Source of the DNA: Aestuariibacter sp. GS-14
GTDB taxonomy: Bacteria > Pseudomonadota > Gammaproteobacteria > Enterobacterales > Alteromonadaceae
DNA length: 64,000 bases
NCBI RefSeq assembly: GCF_006494365.1
Contig: NZ_VHIP01000002.1
Coordinates: forward strand, 124,001-188,000
Direction of reading: 5' to 3'
The translations under genes were made by a program, and so were the position numbers. The notes beneath the pieces are model-generated. The model had not been told where the DNA came from, did no database searches, and was given only the letters and a program-made list of their open reading frames with translations. Shown in pieces: positions 9,864 through 19,237 of the stretch (position 1 is its first letter; each line of letters opens with the position of its first letter).

Positions 9864-10595
9864 TTAATGATGATGCCCTTCGCCTATGGCTTCACCTTTG
9901 GCGTTGTAGTACCCGGATGCGCCTTTTTCGATAAAGCCCTGGTGTACCATTTTGGTTAAAAAGGGATCAGTATGGTCATCGCCTATGTCGGCAAAATCCG
10001 TAGTTTGGTAGGCCATGCGGTGGGCAAAAAAAGCGTCTACAGGAGCCTGGTCGAACTGCAGTGTGGTAAGTGACCATTCAATTGTTTGAGACCCCGATAC
10101 AACCGAGAAAGACTTCGCAATGCTCAACTCAGGCAGCCAGATTAGGGTCCATTCAGCACCGTTTTTGTTGAGTGTGTACGTTTGAGTTTGCAGGCAGTCA
10201 TCACCTTGTTTGTTACCTGGTGTCATACTTGCCAGTAATTCGTCACTGAATAACTGATTGCGATACGTCCAGCTGGTTTCTGTTTTACCGTGAACCGACT
10301 CTCCAGGTTGATACTCGATAGCACGTTGGTGTTCATCAAAATAGCGCGTGGGCTTTATTAAGCGGTTGTGGATGTGTTCCCAGGTTTCTGTGATCCGGGT
10401 TTGTGGGTATTCATGGGCAACCATGTTCTGCTGACGCCATAAATTCAGCAGTTTGGTGTTGTCACCTTTTGCTGAATGCGTATGGATTGTATATTCAGCA
10501 TGCAGGGTGGAAGCCTGGGCGTCACAGCTTTCGGCGTGCGCCAGTTGGGCGCTCAAACAAAAACTTATGGATAAAAGAAGTGCTCTGTACATCAT
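9864..10595 (-). CDS. Exported protein of unknown function next to the phosphatase pair
   Basis: 243 residues. I use the ATG at 10595, because it puts a signal peptide at the N-terminus (MMYRALLLSISFCLSAQLAHA) and has GAG a few bases upstream. A longer frame from 10637 would bury the signal. The mature protein has two Cys, a Trp-rich centre and a His-rich C-terminus ending GHHH. I do not recognise a family. It lies downstream of two alkaline phosphatases in the same direction but behind a probable terminator, so it may share regulation rather than a transcript. The C-terminal histidines suggest metal contact (inference). Confidence 0.7.
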   Translation of the reverse strand: MMYRALLLSISFCLSAQLAHAESCDAQASTLHAEYTIHTHSAKGDNTKLLNLWRQQNMVAHEYPQTRITETWEHIHNRLIKPTRYFDEHQRAIEYQPGESVHGKTETSWTYRNQLFSDELLASMTPGNKQGDDCLQTQTYTLNKNGAEWTLIWLPELSIAKSFSVVSGSQTIEWSLTTLQFDQAPVDAFFAHRMAYQTTDFADIGDDHTDPFLTKMVHQGFIEKGASGYYNAKGEAIGEGHHH

Positions 10596-10638
10596 GTTCT
10601 CATTGGTATTCAAAGTGTGATGATTTTTAAGACGCAAA

Positions 10639-10665
10639 ATAGGTTGCCGCTTGGCGGCAACCTAT
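10639..10665 (-). terminator. Intrinsic terminator after the lipoprotein phosphatase
   Basis: ATAGGTTGCCGC and GCGGCAACCTAT form perfect 12-base arms with a 3-base loop, 44 bases past the reverse-strand stop at 10709. On the reverse strand the stem is followed by TTTTGC, a short T-run. Confidence 0.75.
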
Positions 10666-10708
10666 CGGTAACCCATCGGTAACCCGAACGGTTATTTATC
10701 GCAACAGA

Positions 10709-12628
10709 TTATTCTATTGCTTGTTCGGCTTTATTCACGATGTCACCCGCGTAATCCATCACATGAAAGATCACGCTTTGTTCGTTGGTGCCATTTACTA
10801 ACCAGGCCCCTGGACCTTTCGCATAGATACCTACATCTTCTCCCGCGTGGGTTTCTGAACCCATGGGTACCAGTGCTTCCTGGTGATAGCCTGATGCAGT
10901 GGTATCCACGTCAGTCAGGTCCATCCGGCCAGTATTAGCGGCATACGAATAAATCGCGTCAGCGTCAGTTTCGTCACCTAAATCACGGAAGCCCAGTCCA
11001 TTGGTGTAACCCAGTGTGGTGTAAGGCTGGTTGTCGGCCGCCGTTGCCGGTTCATCCGAACCAATATTAACCACTTTGCCCAGAATGGGGTTACCGCGTT
11101 TTGGATACCCGGCAATGGTAAATACGTGGCTGTGGTCGGCGGTAACAATGATTAAGGTGTCATCGTCGCTGGTCATGGCATCCGCTGCCGCTACTGCATT
11201 TGCCAGTTCAACAGTGTCGGTAAGGGCGTTATAGGCACTGCCCGCGTGATGACCGTGGTCAATACGGCCAGATTCAACTACCAGGAAGAAGCCCTTGCTG
11301 TTGTTATCTAATACCTGAATGGCTTTTTCAGTCATTTCGGTTAACGAAGGTTCGCCGGCAATATCGTTTGCGCGGTCAGCTTCGTACTGCATGTGTGATT
11401 CGTTGAACAAACCAAACACTTTACTGGTTGATTCTGTATCGATGGCGTCAAAGCCAGCCTGGTCATACACATAATTACCTGTGGTGTACATGGCAGACCA
11501 TTCCGCTGTTAAATCACGACCATCTGTGCGATCACCTTCCACCGAGCTCACTGCATCCGGGCTGTTAAAGCTGGCATCTTTGGGCAGGAAATGACGACGT
11601 CCGCCACCCATAACCACTTCGATACCGTCTACGTCAACACCGTCAAAACGCGCTTCCAGATTGGCTTCAAAGTGCACCAACTGGTCGGCAATATCTTTAC
11701 AGCCAGCGGCTAATGCTTCAGCTGGCATGTCTGAATTGTCTTCCCAGTCGCGGTCTGCTGATTTGGCATACGTCGCCGCTGGCGTAGCGTGAGTGATACG
11801 GGCAGTGGCAATTACACCCGTTGATTTGCCAGCGATCTCAGCAAGTTCAAGGGCCGTTACCAGTTCGTTTCCGGCAACAGTAGAACAATTGCCACGCTCG
11901 ATGTCCTCACTTACCCCTATTACACCCACGTCCGTTTTTACACCAGACATCATGGCTGTCATAGTGCCGGCTGAATCAGGTGTTTGTGCATCAACGTTGT
12001 AGGTTTTAGACAATCCCGCAAACGGGAATTTGTCGAAGCTCAGCTGGTTTTCTTCACCGTCCAGGCCTTTCATCTGACCATCAAGAATACGCGCTGCAGT
12101 AACGGTAGATACACCCATGCCGTCGCCAATGAACAAAATGATGTTCTTTGCCTGACCGCGCAGAGACGTAACTGTGCGCTGTAAGTCCGCCTTGCTGGTT
12201 ACCACTACGTTATTACTGTTAATGCTACTGGTGGATAACGCACCAGTTGCTTGTAACCAAACTGTTTTGTTGGCTTCTACTTCGGCTGCAGCTTCAACAA
12301 ACCAGTCGTTGTTTAACGAGGTTAGCAATTCTGATGAATCAACTGATGAGGCTGCGGGCACACACACATAGCTGGTTGAGCTGATTTCAGAATCGGATAA
12401 CGCGCCGTCGTTATCGCTGTCTAAACCTGAATCGATTTGTACACCGCTATTCGGGCAGTTTGCATCGCCAACTGCTAATTCCGTTTGCACAACCAGACTG
12501 GTTACGCCGTCGGTACCATTGGCACCGTTTGTTCCATTTACACCGTCTTTGCCATCATCGCCGTCTAAAGAACATGCGCTCAATCCGATTACGGCAGCGG
12601 CAACAACACTTAGTTTAAATACATTCAT
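10709..12628 (-). CDS. Alkaline phosphatase, lipoprotein form with collagen-like tether
   Basis: 639 residues. The signal peptide ends in the lipobox GLSAC, making Cys19 the lipidated residue; Ser at +2 favours outer-membrane sorting. A Gly-X-Y run (GKDGVNGTNGANGTDG) follows, then a small Cys-containing domain (about 45-92) with an acidic DSDNDGALSDSE segment of the DUF7151 type. The PhoA-type phosphatase domain (about 160-630) has GDGMGVSTVTAARI, the nucleophile block DSAGTMTAM, the metal-binding ESGRIDHGHHAGS and TADHSHV. It hydrolyses phosphomonoesters, most likely at the cell surface. It lies 14 bases after a second phosphatase gene and is a near copy of it in the catalytic part. Confidence 0.93.
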   Translation of the reverse strand: MNVFKLSVVAAAVIGLSACSLDGDDGKDGVNGTNGANGTDGVTSLVVQTELAVGDANCPNSGVQIDSGLDSDNDGALSDSEISSTSYVCVPAASSVDSSELLTSLNNDWFVEAAAEVEANKTVWLQATGALSTSSINSNNVVVTSKADLQRTVTSLRGQAKNIILFIGDGMGVSTVTAARILDGQMKGLDGEENQLSFDKFPFAGLSKTYNVDAQTPDSAGTMTAMMSGVKTDVGVIGVSEDIERGNCSTVAGNELVTALELAEIAGKSTGVIATARITHATPAATYAKSADRDWEDNSDMPAEALAAGCKDIADQLVHFEANLEARFDGVDVDGIEVVMGGGRRHFLPKDASFNSPDAVSSVEGDRTDGRDLTAEWSAMYTTGNYVYDQAGFDAIDTESTSKVFGLFNESHMQYEADRANDIAGEPSLTEMTEKAIQVLDNNSKGFFLVVESGRIDHGHHAGSAYNALTDTVELANAVAAADAMTSDDDTLIIVTADHSHVFTIAGYPKRGNPILGKVVNIGSDEPATAADNQPYTTLGYTNGLGFRDLGDETDADAIYSYAANTGRMDLTDVDTTASGYHQEALVPMGSETHAGEDVGIYAKGPGAWLVNGTNEQSVIFHVMDYAGDIVNKAEQAIE

Positions 12629-12642
12629 GGTTATAACTCCGC

Positions 12643-14226
12643 TTATTCTTCTACCAGATCCAAAGCCTGATTAATCAGGTGGAATACGACACTTTGCTCA
12701 ACTACACCTTGCACCAGTTGACTGCCTGGGCCAGTAGCGTGCAAAGAAATGTCTTCACCCGCGTGGGTTTCAGAACCAAGTGGAATCAAGGCTTCCTGGT
12801 GATAGCCTGAAGCAGTGGTATCAACGTTAGTTAAATCTTTACGACCCGCATTGGCTTCATAGGCATACACTGCATCTGCATCCGTTTCTGTGCCCAGATC
12901 CTGATGACCTAAACCATTGGTATAGCCTAATGTGGTGTAGGGCATGTCATCAGCAGCAGTGGCTGGTACATCAGAGCCTACGTTAACCACTTTGCCCAGA
13001 ATCGGGTTGCCGCGTTTGGGATAACCGGCAATGGTAAATACGTGGCTGTGGTCAGCGGTTACCAAAATCAGCGTTTCGTCCGGGTTGGTGTTGTCGTATG
13101 CCGCTTTCACTGCTGCTTCGAAGGCCAGTGTGTCAGTTAGTGCGTTGTAGGCACTGCCCGCATGGTGACCATGGTCAATACGACCAGATTCAACCATCAG
13201 GAAAAACCCTTTGTCGTTGTTGTCCAGAATGCCAATAGCTTTTTCTGTCATTTCAGCAACAGAAGGCTCGCCTGCGATATCGTTGGCACGGTCTGCTTCA
13301 TATTGCATGTGAGATTCGTTAAACAAGCCAAATACACGTTCTGTGATTTCGGTGTCGATGGCATCAAAACCAGTCTGGTCGTAGATGTACACGCCGTTTT
13401 CATACATGGATTGCCATTCAGCAGTCAGGTCGCGAGAATCCATACGGTCGCCTTCAACTGAACTCACAGCGTCCGGGCTGTTAAAGGCTGCATCCTTCGG
13501 TAAAAACGAACGGCGGCCGCCACCAAATACCACTTCGATACCGTTTACATCGATACCGGTGTAACGCGCTTCCAGATTGCTTTCAAAGTTTACTAACTGG
13601 TCGGCAATATCAGTACAACCTGCTGCAATTGCTTCTTCTGGCATGTCACCATCATCTTCCCAGTTGCGATCAGCAGATTTTGCATAAGTAGCGGCGGGCG
13701 TTGCGTGAGTTATACGTGCAGTGGAAATGATTCCGGTAGACAGACCTTTAATTTCGGCCAGCTCCAGTGCGGTAACCACTTCGTTACCTGCTACCGTGGC
13801 ACAGTTACCGCGCTCGATGTCTTCGTCTACGCCAATTACGCCAGCATCGGTTTTTAAACCTGACATCATGGCTGTCATGGTGCCGGCAGAATCAGGTGTT
13901 TGTGCATCAACGTTGTAGGTTTTTACTAACGCAGAGTGAGGGAATTCTTCAAAGCTAAGATAACCTTCTTCACCGGCATTACCGGCATTCTGGCCTTTCA
14001 GGATCCGCGCTGCAGTAAGCGTTGACACGCCCATACCGTCGCCTACAAACAAAATTACGTTCTTTGCTTTGAATTTATTGTTTACTTCGAGCTTGTGTTC
14101 GATTTTCGATTGCGCGTCAGTAAACCACGCACTTTCTGCCTGGTAAGTGGGCAGAACATCAGCTTGTAGCCCTGAAGATACAGCCATAGCAACAGCACTG
14201 GCAGTGAGTTTCCAGTTCAGTTTCAT
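12643..14226 (-). CDS. phoA: Alkaline phosphatase, soluble periplasmic form
   Basis: 527 residues. A Sec signal peptide (cleavage near GLQA-DV) leads straight into the PhoA-type domain, without lipobox or tether. Catalytic blocks match the neighbour: GDGMGVSTLTAARI, the nucleophile DSAGTMTAM, ESGRIDHGHHAGS and TADHSHV, with zinc/magnesium ligands among them. It is the first gene of a two-gene operon; the stop is 14 bases from the start of the lipoprotein copy. The pair is clearly a tandem duplication that later diverged in localisation. I could not find a convincing Pho box in the 229-base upstream gap. Confidence 0.92.
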   Translation of the reverse strand: MKLNWKLTASAVAMAVSSGLQADVLPTYQAESAWFTDAQSKIEHKLEVNNKFKAKNVILFVGDGMGVSTLTAARILKGQNAGNAGEEGYLSFEEFPHSALVKTYNVDAQTPDSAGTMTAMMSGLKTDAGVIGVDEDIERGNCATVAGNEVVTALELAEIKGLSTGIISTARITHATPAATYAKSADRNWEDDGDMPEEAIAAGCTDIADQLVNFESNLEARYTGIDVNGIEVVFGGGRRSFLPKDAAFNSPDAVSSVEGDRMDSRDLTAEWQSMYENGVYIYDQTGFDAIDTEITERVFGLFNESHMQYEADRANDIAGEPSVAEMTEKAIGILDNNDKGFFLMVESGRIDHGHHAGSAYNALTDTLAFEAAVKAAYDNTNPDETLILVTADHSHVFTIAGYPKRGNPILGKVVNVGSDVPATAADDMPYTTLGYTNGLGHQDLGTETDADAVYAYEANAGRKDLTNVDTTASGYHQEALIPLGSETHAGEDISLHATGPGSQLVQGVVEQSVVFHLINQALDLVEE

Positions 14227-14455
14227 TGTGATATTCCCAATAGTGACTTGTCATTTTTATATGTTGCAGCAGTTTTTTCCGCTGAAACGAGATTCGTCGG
14301 AAATGCCTATAGAGAACTGATTGAAAATCAGCACATTGGTTTGGCATCCGAGTGCAGATATCCTAGAGGGGGTTTATGAATGTTAATTGAAACCAAGATG
14401 AAGGTTTATTGGCAGAAATCTTACTAAAGCTTGGCAGTTTTATTACAAAAAGGAC

Positions 14456-15181
14456 TTAATCAAACTGTCGTTTTTCTAAATTTACGTCAACAGCGCTAAC
14501 GCGTAATACGCTGCCCTGTGTATACCAGTCGCCCAGTACAATGCGGTGCGCGGGCTTTTTGTTTACGGTCAGGGAGTGAATGTTTGGGCGATGTGTATGC
14601 CCGTGTATCATTCTGGTGACTTTGTGGTGCGCCATTGCTTTTACCACTTCTTCTTGTGTGACATCCATGATTTCAGCGGTGAGTTTTTGCTGATTTTTCT
14701 GACTGGTTTTTCTGCCGCGTTGGGCAAGTTTTCGTCTAAGCCACAAGGGCAGAGCGCCAACTAATCTGGGCCACCACCATCCACGGGCCTTTTTGCGGAA
14801 CTTCTGGTAGGCCACATCCAGCGTGCACAATTCATCACCATGCATGAGAAGCGTTGGCTCACCGTATAAATCAATAACGTATTGTTCCGGAAGTAACGTT
14901 ATGCCGGCTTTATTCGCCCACCCCTGACGGATTGCAAAGTCGCGGTTACCATGGATAAAGTAAACAGGGATAGACTGCGACAGGGCATTAAATGCACTTG
15001 CGATCTGTTCTGACAAGGGCGTTACATCGTCATCACCTAACCAAAACTCAAATAAATCACCCAGCACGTAAAGTGCTTCAGCCTGTACGGCATCAGTAGC
15101 GAGAAACTCCAGTAAACACCGGGTAATATCTTCGCGCTCTGCGCTTAAGTGAATGTCAGCAATGAAATAGGTAAATGGCAT
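14456..15181 (-). CDS. lpxH: UDP-2,3-diacylglucosamine diphosphatase
   Basis: 241 residues, normal for LpxH. It cleaves UDP-2,3-diacylglucosamine to lipid X and UMP at the inner face of the inner membrane, the fourth step of lipid A synthesis. The calcineurin-like metallophosphoesterase motifs are present in order: ADIHLS, GDLFEFWLGDDD, HGNRDF, MHGDELC and HGHTHRP. Gene order lpxH-ppiB divergent from cysS is conserved in gammaproteobacteria. A stem-loop separates it from ppiB, so expression may depend on read-through. Confidence 0.96.
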   Translation of the reverse strand: MPFTYFIADIHLSAEREDITRCLLEFLATDAVQAEALYVLGDLFEFWLGDDDVTPLSEQIASAFNALSQSIPVYFIHGNRDFAIRQGWANKAGITLLPEQYVIDLYGEPTLLMHGDELCTLDVAYQKFRKKARGWWWPRLVGALPLWLRRKLAQRGRKTSQKNQQKLTAEIMDVTQEEVVKAMAHHKVTRMIHGHTHRPNIHSLTVNKKPAHRIVLGDWYTQGSVLRVSAVDVNLEKRQFD

Positions 15182-15202
15182 GTAATATCAGTCTGTTGGC
15201 AT

Positions 15203-15228
15203 TAAAAAGGGAGCCACAGGACTCCCTT
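15203..15228 (-). terminator. Stem-loop with T-run between ppiB and lpxH
   Basis: On the reverse strand AAGGGAG, 8-base loop, CTCCCTTTTTAAT: a 7-base stem with a T-run. It fits a partial terminator that limits read-through from ppiB into lpxH. Confidence 0.7.
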
Positions 15229-15251
15229 ACGCTATGCAATTGGCGTGCATC

Positions 15252-15746
15252 TTATTCGCTGATGACCGCGTTTTCAATAACAACAGGTTCAACCGGTACG
15301 TCCTGGTGGTAGCCGTGGTTGCCCGTTCTTACATTTTTGATTTTTTCAACTACATCCATACCGCTGGATACTTTACCAAATACGCAGTATCCCCAGCCGT
15401 TCATTGATTCGCTGCTGAAGTTCAGAAAATCGTTGTTTTTTACGTTAATAAAAAACTGAGCAGTAGCAGAATGCGGATCATTGGTACGGGCCATGGCAAT
15501 AGTGCCTGCGGCATTGGCAACGCCGTTATTGGCCTCGTTTTTAATGGGCGCTTTGGTGCTTTTCTGTTCCATGTCGGCAGTCATACCGCCGCCCTGGATC
15601 ATAAAACCATCGATAACGCGGTGAAAAATAGTACCGTCGTAAAAGCCGTCTTTTACATAAGACAAAAAGTTTTCAACAGTGTTAGGTGCTTTATCGGCAA
15701 ACAGTTCCAGGGTTATATCGCCGTAATTTGTTTTTAATGTCACCAT
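15252..15746 (-). CDS. ppiB: Peptidyl-prolyl cis-trans isomerase B (cyclophilin)
   Basis: 164 residues, no signal peptide, so cytoplasmic. It speeds cis-trans isomerisation of X-Pro bonds. Cyclophilin marks are [13 protein letters not shown] (catalytic Arg), [18 protein letters not shown] and [12 protein letters not shown]. It is transcribed away from cysS and towards lpxH. Size and motifs fit E. coli PpiB closely. Confidence 0.96.
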   Translation of the reverse strand: MVTLKTNYGDITLELFADKAPNTVENFLSYVKDGFYDGTIFHRVIDGFMIQGGGMTADMEQKSTKAPIKNEANNGVANAAGTIAMARTNDPHSATAQFFINVKNNDFLNFSSESMNGWGYCVFGKVSSGMDVVEKIKNVRTGNHGYHQDVPVEPVVIENAVISE

Positions 15747-15914
15747 AGTAATTAACCTTATTGTTGGGTCACTGAATCAGTTGCAGCAATAGTAGCCCAA
15801 TTGACGCAATGCTAAAAGTCCTTAAATGTCACGGTACCGTTAAAGCGTAGCAACTCAAACCCGACAGTGCTAAACTTCTGCACCAAATTTAAGGTTACTA
15901 AGGAATCTATCGTT

Positions 15915-17291
15915 ATGTTACAGCTGTTTAACACCAAAACCCGACAGAAAGAGCGCTTCCAGCCGCTGGTAGAAGGGAAGGTGGGGCTGTATGTGTGTGG
16001 CATAACGGTATACGACTTGTCACACATGGGCCATGCCCGTACGTATCTGAGTTTTGATGTGCTGGTGCGTTACTTGCGTCATCTGAATTTCGATGTGAAG
16101 TACGTACGCAATATCACCGATGTTGACGACAAAATTATTGCCCGGGCCAACGCCAATAACGAAACCGCCGAGGCACTTACCGAACGTACTATTGGTATGA
16201 TGCACGAGGACTTTGCAGCATTAAACCTGCTGGTGCCTGATGCAGAGCCACGGGTTACCGGCCACATGAGTGAGATCATCGACGTGATCCAGCGCTTAAT
16301 AGACAAGGGTTTTGCCTATCAGGCCGACAGTGGTGATGTACTGTTTGATGTAAGTAAATACAACGACTATGGCAAATTAAGCCGTCAGAACCTGGAACAA
16401 CTACAAGCGGGTGCGCGGGTAGAAGTGGCTCAAGGCAAAGATGATCCGCTTGATTTTGTGTTGTGGAAAACAGCAAAACCAGGCGAGCCAAGCTGGACAT
16501 CGCCATGGGGCGAGGGACGTCCTGGCTGGCATATAGAATGTAGCGCAATGAATCACAAGCATCTGGGCGAACATTTTGATATTCACGGTGGCGGGTCAGA
16601 TTTGATTTTCCCTCACCACGAAAACGAAGTAGCACAAAGCTGCTGCGCGTTCGATACGCCGTACGTAAACACCTGGATGCACACCGGCATGGTACAGGTT
16701 AACGACGAAAAGATGTCCAAGTCTTTGGGTAACTTCTTTACGTTACGCGATGTACTGGCGGAGCACGATGCTGAAATTCTGCGATTTTTCCTGATGTCTG
16801 CGCACTATCGCAGCCAGTTGAGTTATTCCCAGGACAACATCGATCAGGCCAAATCAGCATTAGAACGTTTGTATACCGCCTTGCGTGGTGTGAATGTGAA
16901 TAGTGTTACCGACCTGAGTTACGGTGGTTATTTAGCGCGATTTGAAGCTGCGATGAATGACGATCTGAACGTGCCTGAGGCGTATTCAGTGTTATTCGAC
17001 CTGGCCCGCGATCTCAACAAACAAAAAGACAACGCCGAAGAAGCCGGCAAGTTGGCTGCTGTTTTGAAGGGGATAGGCGGTATTTTGGGCTTTTTGCAAC
17101 GTGATCCGGAAGCCTTCCTGCAATCGGGTGGTGATGATGATGCTGCGGAGATTGAAGCATTGATCAAAGCGCGAAACGATGCGCGAGCAGCCAAAGACTG
17201 GGGCGCAGCCGACGCGGCCAGAGACAAACTAACCGCAATGGGCATTGTGCTGGAAGATGGTGCTCAGGGCACTACCTGGCGTCGCCAGTAA
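15915..17291 (+). CDS. cysS: Cysteinyl-tRNA synthetase
   Basis: 458 residues from the ATG at 15915, which gives the usual start [15 protein letters not shown] and has AAGGA upstream. A longer frame from 15867 adds 16 residues not found in homologues. Class I motifs: HIGH variant HMGHA near residue 37 and KMSKS within [11 protein letters not shown] near 265. The zinc site is supported by CGITVY near the N-terminus and the later [19 protein letters not shown]. It charges tRNA-Cys. It is divergent from ppiB and followed by a strong terminator. Confidence 0.97.
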   Translation: MLQLFNTKTRQKERFQPLVEGKVGLYVCGITVYDLSHMGHARTYLSFDVLVRYLRHLNFDVKYVRNITDVDDKIIARANANNETAEALTERTIGMMHEDFAALNLLVPDAEPRVTGHMSEIIDVIQRLIDKGFAYQADSGDVLFDVSKYNDYGKLSRQNLEQLQAGARVEVAQGKDDPLDFVLWKTAKPGEPSWTSPWGEGRPGWHIECSAMNHKHLGEHFDIHGGGSDLIFPHHENEVAQSCCAFDTPYVNTWMHTGMVQVNDEKMSKSLGNFFTLRDVLAEHDAEILRFFLMSAHYRSQLSYSQDNIDQAKSALERLYTALRGVNVNSVTDLSYGGYLARFEAAMNDDLNVPEAYSVLFDLARDLNKQKDNAEEAGKLAAVLKGIGGILGFLQRDPEAFLQSGGDDDAAEIEALIKARNDARAAKDWGAADAARDKLTAMGIVLEDGAQGTTWRRQ

Positions 17292-17306
17292 TTCATTAAG
17301 TCCTTC

Positions 17307-17344
17307 AAAAAAACGCCTGCAAGTGAACTTGCAGGCGTTTTTTT
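17307..17344 (+). terminator. Intrinsic terminator after cysS
   Basis: ACGCCTGCAAGT and ACTTGCAGGCGT form a 12-base stem extended by A/T pairs, followed by a run of seven T. It starts about 16 bases past the cysS stop. Confidence 0.92.
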
Positions 17345-17455
17345 ATGCCTGAACATACACAAGTGCCCGGAGGGTTGAAGTGTCAACCGAGTAAAACTGG
17401 TATTTGTGTTCTTTTTGTTAACGGTATATAAAGGCTGCCTGTCCAAAGGAGGCCT

Positions 17456-19237
17456 ATGTTCCGCGTTATCACAACCATTCTGTTTGTATGTTACCTGATG
17501 GCCGTCGGGCTGCTGGCGTACACTCAGGTAATCGAAACGGTGAAGGCCCGCGCAGAGCAGGATATTCAGGACGTAGCCAGCAAACTGGATATTGAACTCG
17601 ACAAATACCGCACCCTGCCAAGAGTACTGGTGTTACACCCTGCGATCGTTGAGGTGCTGAACACCCCTGATCCACAGAATGTGCAACGCGTTAACTATTT
17701 GTTGCACACATACAACCAGTCACTGACCAGTGATGCGGTATATCTGTTATCTGCAACCGGATTAACACTGGCGTCCAGTAATTGGGAGCAGCCCGATAGC
17801 TTTGTAGGAAACGACTATGGTTTCCGGCCTTACTTTCAGCAGGCCCTCAGTGGGCAGGAAGGAAGCTATTTTGCGTTGGGTACGGTATCGGGAAAACGCG
17901 GGTACTACTTCTCTTTTCCGGTAAGGAGTGAGCAGCGCATTATTGGTGCATTAGTAGTAAAAGTGGCGTTGTCGGTCATTGAAGATTATCGCGCCAGTGC
18001 TGAGTCTGAATTAATGGTAACCGACGACCACGGAGCCGTGTTTTACAGCTCTCATAGTGACTGGAACTACAGTTCGTTGGTTACCTTACCTGAGACTGTA
18101 AGAGCAGAGATTATTCACCAGAAGCAATACGGAACCGGGCCCATTCCGTTGCTGACTCAGCAAGATTCGCTGGACCAGTTACTTGAGCAAGACACGCTAT
18201 CCTTACAATACAACGCCCAAAAGCGTACTTATTTGATTGCCGATAAAACCATGTCTCAGGTTGGCTGGCACCTTATCGTGCTTACACCCATTAATCAGGC
18301 ATATGTGTTAATGGGCTGGATACTTATTGGCGCGAGTGTGCTCTTTGTACTGATTGCGCTGCTGAGTATGTCATGGCGGCGAAATATTATTGCCCAGCGT
18401 CAGTTGGCAGCCGTAAACGAGCAATTGGAGCATAGGGTAGAGCAACGCACCGCACAGTTGCAACAAACTAACAGCACTCTGGTGGACATCATTGAAAAGC
18501 AGAGGAAAACTGAGCTGCGCTTAAAAGAAACCCAAAACGAACTGATTCAGGCTGGTAAGCTGGCGTTGTTGGGCGAAATGTCGGCCAGTATCAACCACGA
18601 ACTCAATCAGCCGCTCACTGCGCTTCGTACTTATAGTGAAACGTTGCGTCTGATGATCAACAAAGGTAAAACGGAGTCGTTTGGCGAAACAACCGACGAA
18701 ATCATCAAGCTGATCCATAAAATGGCCACCATTGTGGCGCAATACAAGCTGTTTGCACGAAAGTCGGCAGGTAAAACCGGACCTGTGCGTCTGGCTGATA
18801 CCATTGACGCATCGCTTTCCATTCTTGAATCAAAAATTAACAAAATGCATGCAGTGGTGCAGGTTGAAGCGTTTGACCAGTCTCTTCAGGTGATAGCTGA
18901 AGCTGTGCCTTTAGAGCAGGTACTGGTAAATATTCTGAATAATGCCCTGCAAGCTCAGGACGACCAACCGAACCCGCAGATTCACGTAACCGTTCAGGAA
19001 AACGGGCCTGTGCTGCATTTAACGGTTAGAGATTTTGGCCCTGGCTTTAACGAAGAACAACTAAATCGCGTGTTTGAACCATTTTTCACCACAAAAGGCC
19101 GGGGGCTTGGACTGGGCCTGACCATTTCACAGCGGATCATGGCATCGTTTGATGGCGATATTCAGGCCAGTAATCACCCGGAGCAAGGAGCAGTGTTTAC
19201 GTTAACCCTGCCAATCAATACAGAGAAAGTGACATGA
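17456..19237 (+). CDS. dctB: DctB-like sensor histidine kinase
   Basis: 593 residues. A membrane helix (5-25), a periplasmic double-Cache sensor region (about 30-270), a second helix (about 282-303), a coiled coil (about 315-360), then a HisKA domain with the phospho-acceptor in SINHELNQPLTALRTY and an HATPase domain with NNALQAQ, DFGPGF and GRGLGLGLTIS. This is the layout of DctB, which senses C4-dicarboxylates and phosphorylates DctD. The start has AAAGGAGG just upstream. Its stop overlaps the next start (ATGA), so both are translated together. The adjacent transporter and malic enzyme support a dicarboxylate signal. Confidence 0.88.
   Translation: MFRVITTILFVCYLMAVGLLAYTQVIETVKARAEQDIQDVASKLDIELDKYRTLPRVLVLHPAIVEVLNTPDPQNVQRVNYLLHTYNQSLTSDAVYLLSATGLTLASSNWEQPDSFVGNDYGFRPYFQQALSGQEGSYFALGTVSGKRGYYFSFPVRSEQRIIGALVVKVALSVIEDYRASAESELMVTDDHGAVFYSSHSDWNYSSLVTLPETVRAEIIHQKQYGTGPIPLLTQQDSLDQLLEQDTLSLQYNAQKRTYLIADKTMSQVGWHLIVLTPINQAYVLMGWILIGASVLFVLIALLSMSWRRNIIAQRQLAAVNEQLEHRVEQRTAQLQQTNSTLVDIIEKQRKTELRLKETQNELIQAGKLALLGEMSASINHELNQPLTALRTYSETLRLMINKGKTESFGETTDEIIKLIHKMATIVAQYKLFARKSAGKTGPVRLADTIDASLSILESKINKMHAVVQVEAFDQSLQVIAEAVPLEQVLVNILNNALQAQDDQPNPQIHVTVQENGPVLHLTVRDFGPGFNEEQLNRVFEPFFTTKGRGLGLGLTISQRIMASFDGDIQASNHPEQGAVFTLTLPINTEKVT

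Noticed and set aside
14227-14455. Pho box upstream of the alkaline phosphatases
   Set aside because: Only loose matches to CTGTCAT-type half-sites; not enough to call.
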